From positions 1-41,603 of the forward strand of contig DASRDP010000064.1 in assembly GCA_035652535.1 (NCBI GenBank): a stretch of DNA of 41,603 bases. The letters run 5' to 3'. Below the pieces are notes generated by a model, which saw only the letters and a program-made list of their open reading frames with translations, had not been told where the DNA came from and did no database searches. This stretch comes from Chloroflexota bacterium (GTDB lineage: Bacteria; Chloroflexota; UBA6077; SHYK01). Shown in pieces: positions 40,755 through 41,603 of this stretch. Within the stretch, counting starts at the first letter, position 1. Every line of letters starts with the position of its first letter. A program made the position numbers and the translations under genes.

Positions 40755-41603
40755 ATGGAATTTCATCTCTTCCATCTGATGCCGTGGCCATACCTCCCCG
40801 ACGATTTCGAGCGGCACAACCCGTCGGCGTGGGTCACCTACAGCAACGCCAACTACGACCCCGTCAAAGGGCACGAGCTGTACAACCGCTACCTCGACGA
40901 GCTGGAGTACGCGGAGGAGCTGGGCTTCGACGGCGTGTGCGTCAACGAGCACCACCAGACGGCCTACGGCCAGATGCCCGCGCCCAACATCATCGCGGCG
41001 ACCCTGGCTCGGCGCACGAAACGCATCACCATCGCCATCCTCGGCAATGCGATCCCCCTGCGCGACCATCCCCTCCGCGTGGCGGAGGAGGTGGCGATGC
41101 TGGACGTCATCACCGGCGGCCGCATCATCTCGGGCTTCGTCCGGGGCATCGGCGCGGAGTACTTCGCTTTCGGCGTGAACCCGGTCGACTCGCGCGACCG
41201 GTTCCTCGAGGCCTGCGATCTGATCCTGCGCGCCTGGACCGAGCCCGGCCCCTTCACCTATGACGGGAAGTACTACCAGCTTCGGTACGTGAACGTCTGG
41301 CCGCGCCCCATCCAGAAGCCGCACCCGCGCATCTTTGTTCCTTCCACGGGGAGCGTCGAAACGATCGAGTGGGCCTCGCAGAATCGCTATCCATTCATTC
41401 GCGTGTACGAAGTCGCGGCCGTGGTGAAGCAGCTCTTCGAGGAGTATCGGGCGGCGGCGCAGCGCTGGGGCTACGAGGCCGGGCCCGAGCTGTTGGGCTG
41501 GATGGTGCCGATTTACGTCGCGGAGACGGAGCAGGCGGCCCGCGCCGAGGCCGAGCGGCACGTGATGTATCTCTTCCAGAAGCTCCAGCACCGGCCCCTG
41601 TCG
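40755..41603 (+). CDS. Luciferase-like (LLM class) flavin oxidoreductase, 3' partial
   Basis: The frame is open to the window end; 283 residues are visible. LLM motifs: EELGFDGVCVNEHHQTAYG, LARRTKRITIAILGNAIPLR, DHPLRVAEEVAMLDVITGGR and GFVRGIGAEYFAFGVNPVDS. The ATG at 40755 has AGGAGG overlapping the hydrolase stop. It differs clearly from the first LLM protein at 595-1674. Together with the hydrolase it suggests oxidation followed by hydrolysis of an organic compound. Confidence 0.93.
   Translation, partial: MEFHLFHLMPWPYLPDDFERHNPSAWVTYSNANYDPVKGHELYNRYLDELEYAEELGFDGVCVNEHHQTAYGQMPAPNIIAATLARRTKRITIAILGNAIPLRDHPLRVAEEVAMLDVITGGRIISGFVRGIGAEYFAFGVNPVDSRDRFLEACDLILRAWTEPGPFTYDGKYYQLRYVNVWPRPIQKPHPRIFVPSTGSVETIEWASQNRYPFIRVYEVAAVVKQLFEEYRAAAQRWGYEAGPELLGWMVPIYVAETEQAARAEAERHVMYLFQKLQHRPLS

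Noticed and set aside
1-41603. tRNA, rRNA and CRISPR arrays
   Set aside because: I looked for T-loop-like GGTTCRA contexts and regularly spaced repeats. Hits such as those near 26464 and 27538 fall inside genes and cannot fold into a cloverleaf; no spaced repeat array is present.

Overview
The window is high-GC DNA with tightly packed genes, 4-nt start/stop overlaps and frequent GTG and TTG starts. The gene set suggests a free-living aerobic bacterium, most likely of the Chloroflexota (Thermomicrobia-like or an uncultured relative). Supporting hints are a DUF3090 protein, Thr/Pro-rich secreted proteins, luciferase-like flavin oxidoreductases, a fused heme O/heme A synthase, a caa3 oxidase and a cysteine-type CcmE. 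No rRNA, tRNA, CRISPR array or intact insertion sequence was found. The assignment is an inference from family content, not from a marker gene.

Left part (1-15 kb). After a partial SH3-like gene and a truncated secreted protein come a luciferase-like oxidoreductase (-) and, divergent from it, an HpaB-type flavin monooxygenase (+). Three minus-strand envelope genes follow: a small helical secreted protein, an HtrA-like membrane protease and a C39-fold cysteine protease-like protein with its own promoter. The most unusual block is a five-gene minus-strand operon (14274 down to 7212): a giant MacA/HlyD-like adaptor with about 18 alanine/glutamine-rich helical repeats, a MacB-type ATPase, a MacB-type permease, an OmpR-type response regulator and its histidine kinase. 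A set of GGATCT repeats sits at the likely operon promoter. A DUF3090 gene lies upstream.

Middle part (15-31 kb). A pair of peptide-type ABC permeases stands without ATPases or binding protein and faces serine hydroxymethyltransferase (TTG start, strong Shine-Dalgarno). Then comes respiratory biogenesis: a DUF420 membrane protein, a ctaA-ctaB fusion, ctaCDEFG for a caa3-type oxidase, two small membrane proteins, a lipoprotein cytochrome c and ccmE-A-B-C-D for System I cytochrome c maturation. These genes together supply heme A, the oxidase subunits and covalently attached heme c.

Right part (31-41.6 kb). A minus operon encodes dienelactone hydrolase, RlmN and a HIT-Nudix fusion. A cation/Ca2+ antiporter gene overlaps tail-to-tail with a sigma factor gene. 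The sigma gene is coupled to a small zinc-finger protein, and their shared promoter carries a perfect GAAC-N4-GTTC palindrome, so SOS control is likely. A RmlD-like reductase and a HIT protein follow. A roughly 1.6-kb segment carrying an arsC-like gene and an AbrB remnant is bounded by two copies of a promoter-bearing repeat. The window ends in an alpha/beta hydrolase and a second luciferase-like oxidoreductase cut by the edge.

Most worth checking: the giant repeat adaptor operon, the SOS-like sigma/zinc-finger operon, the HIT-Nudix fusion, the CcmE variant and the repeated promoter around arsC.
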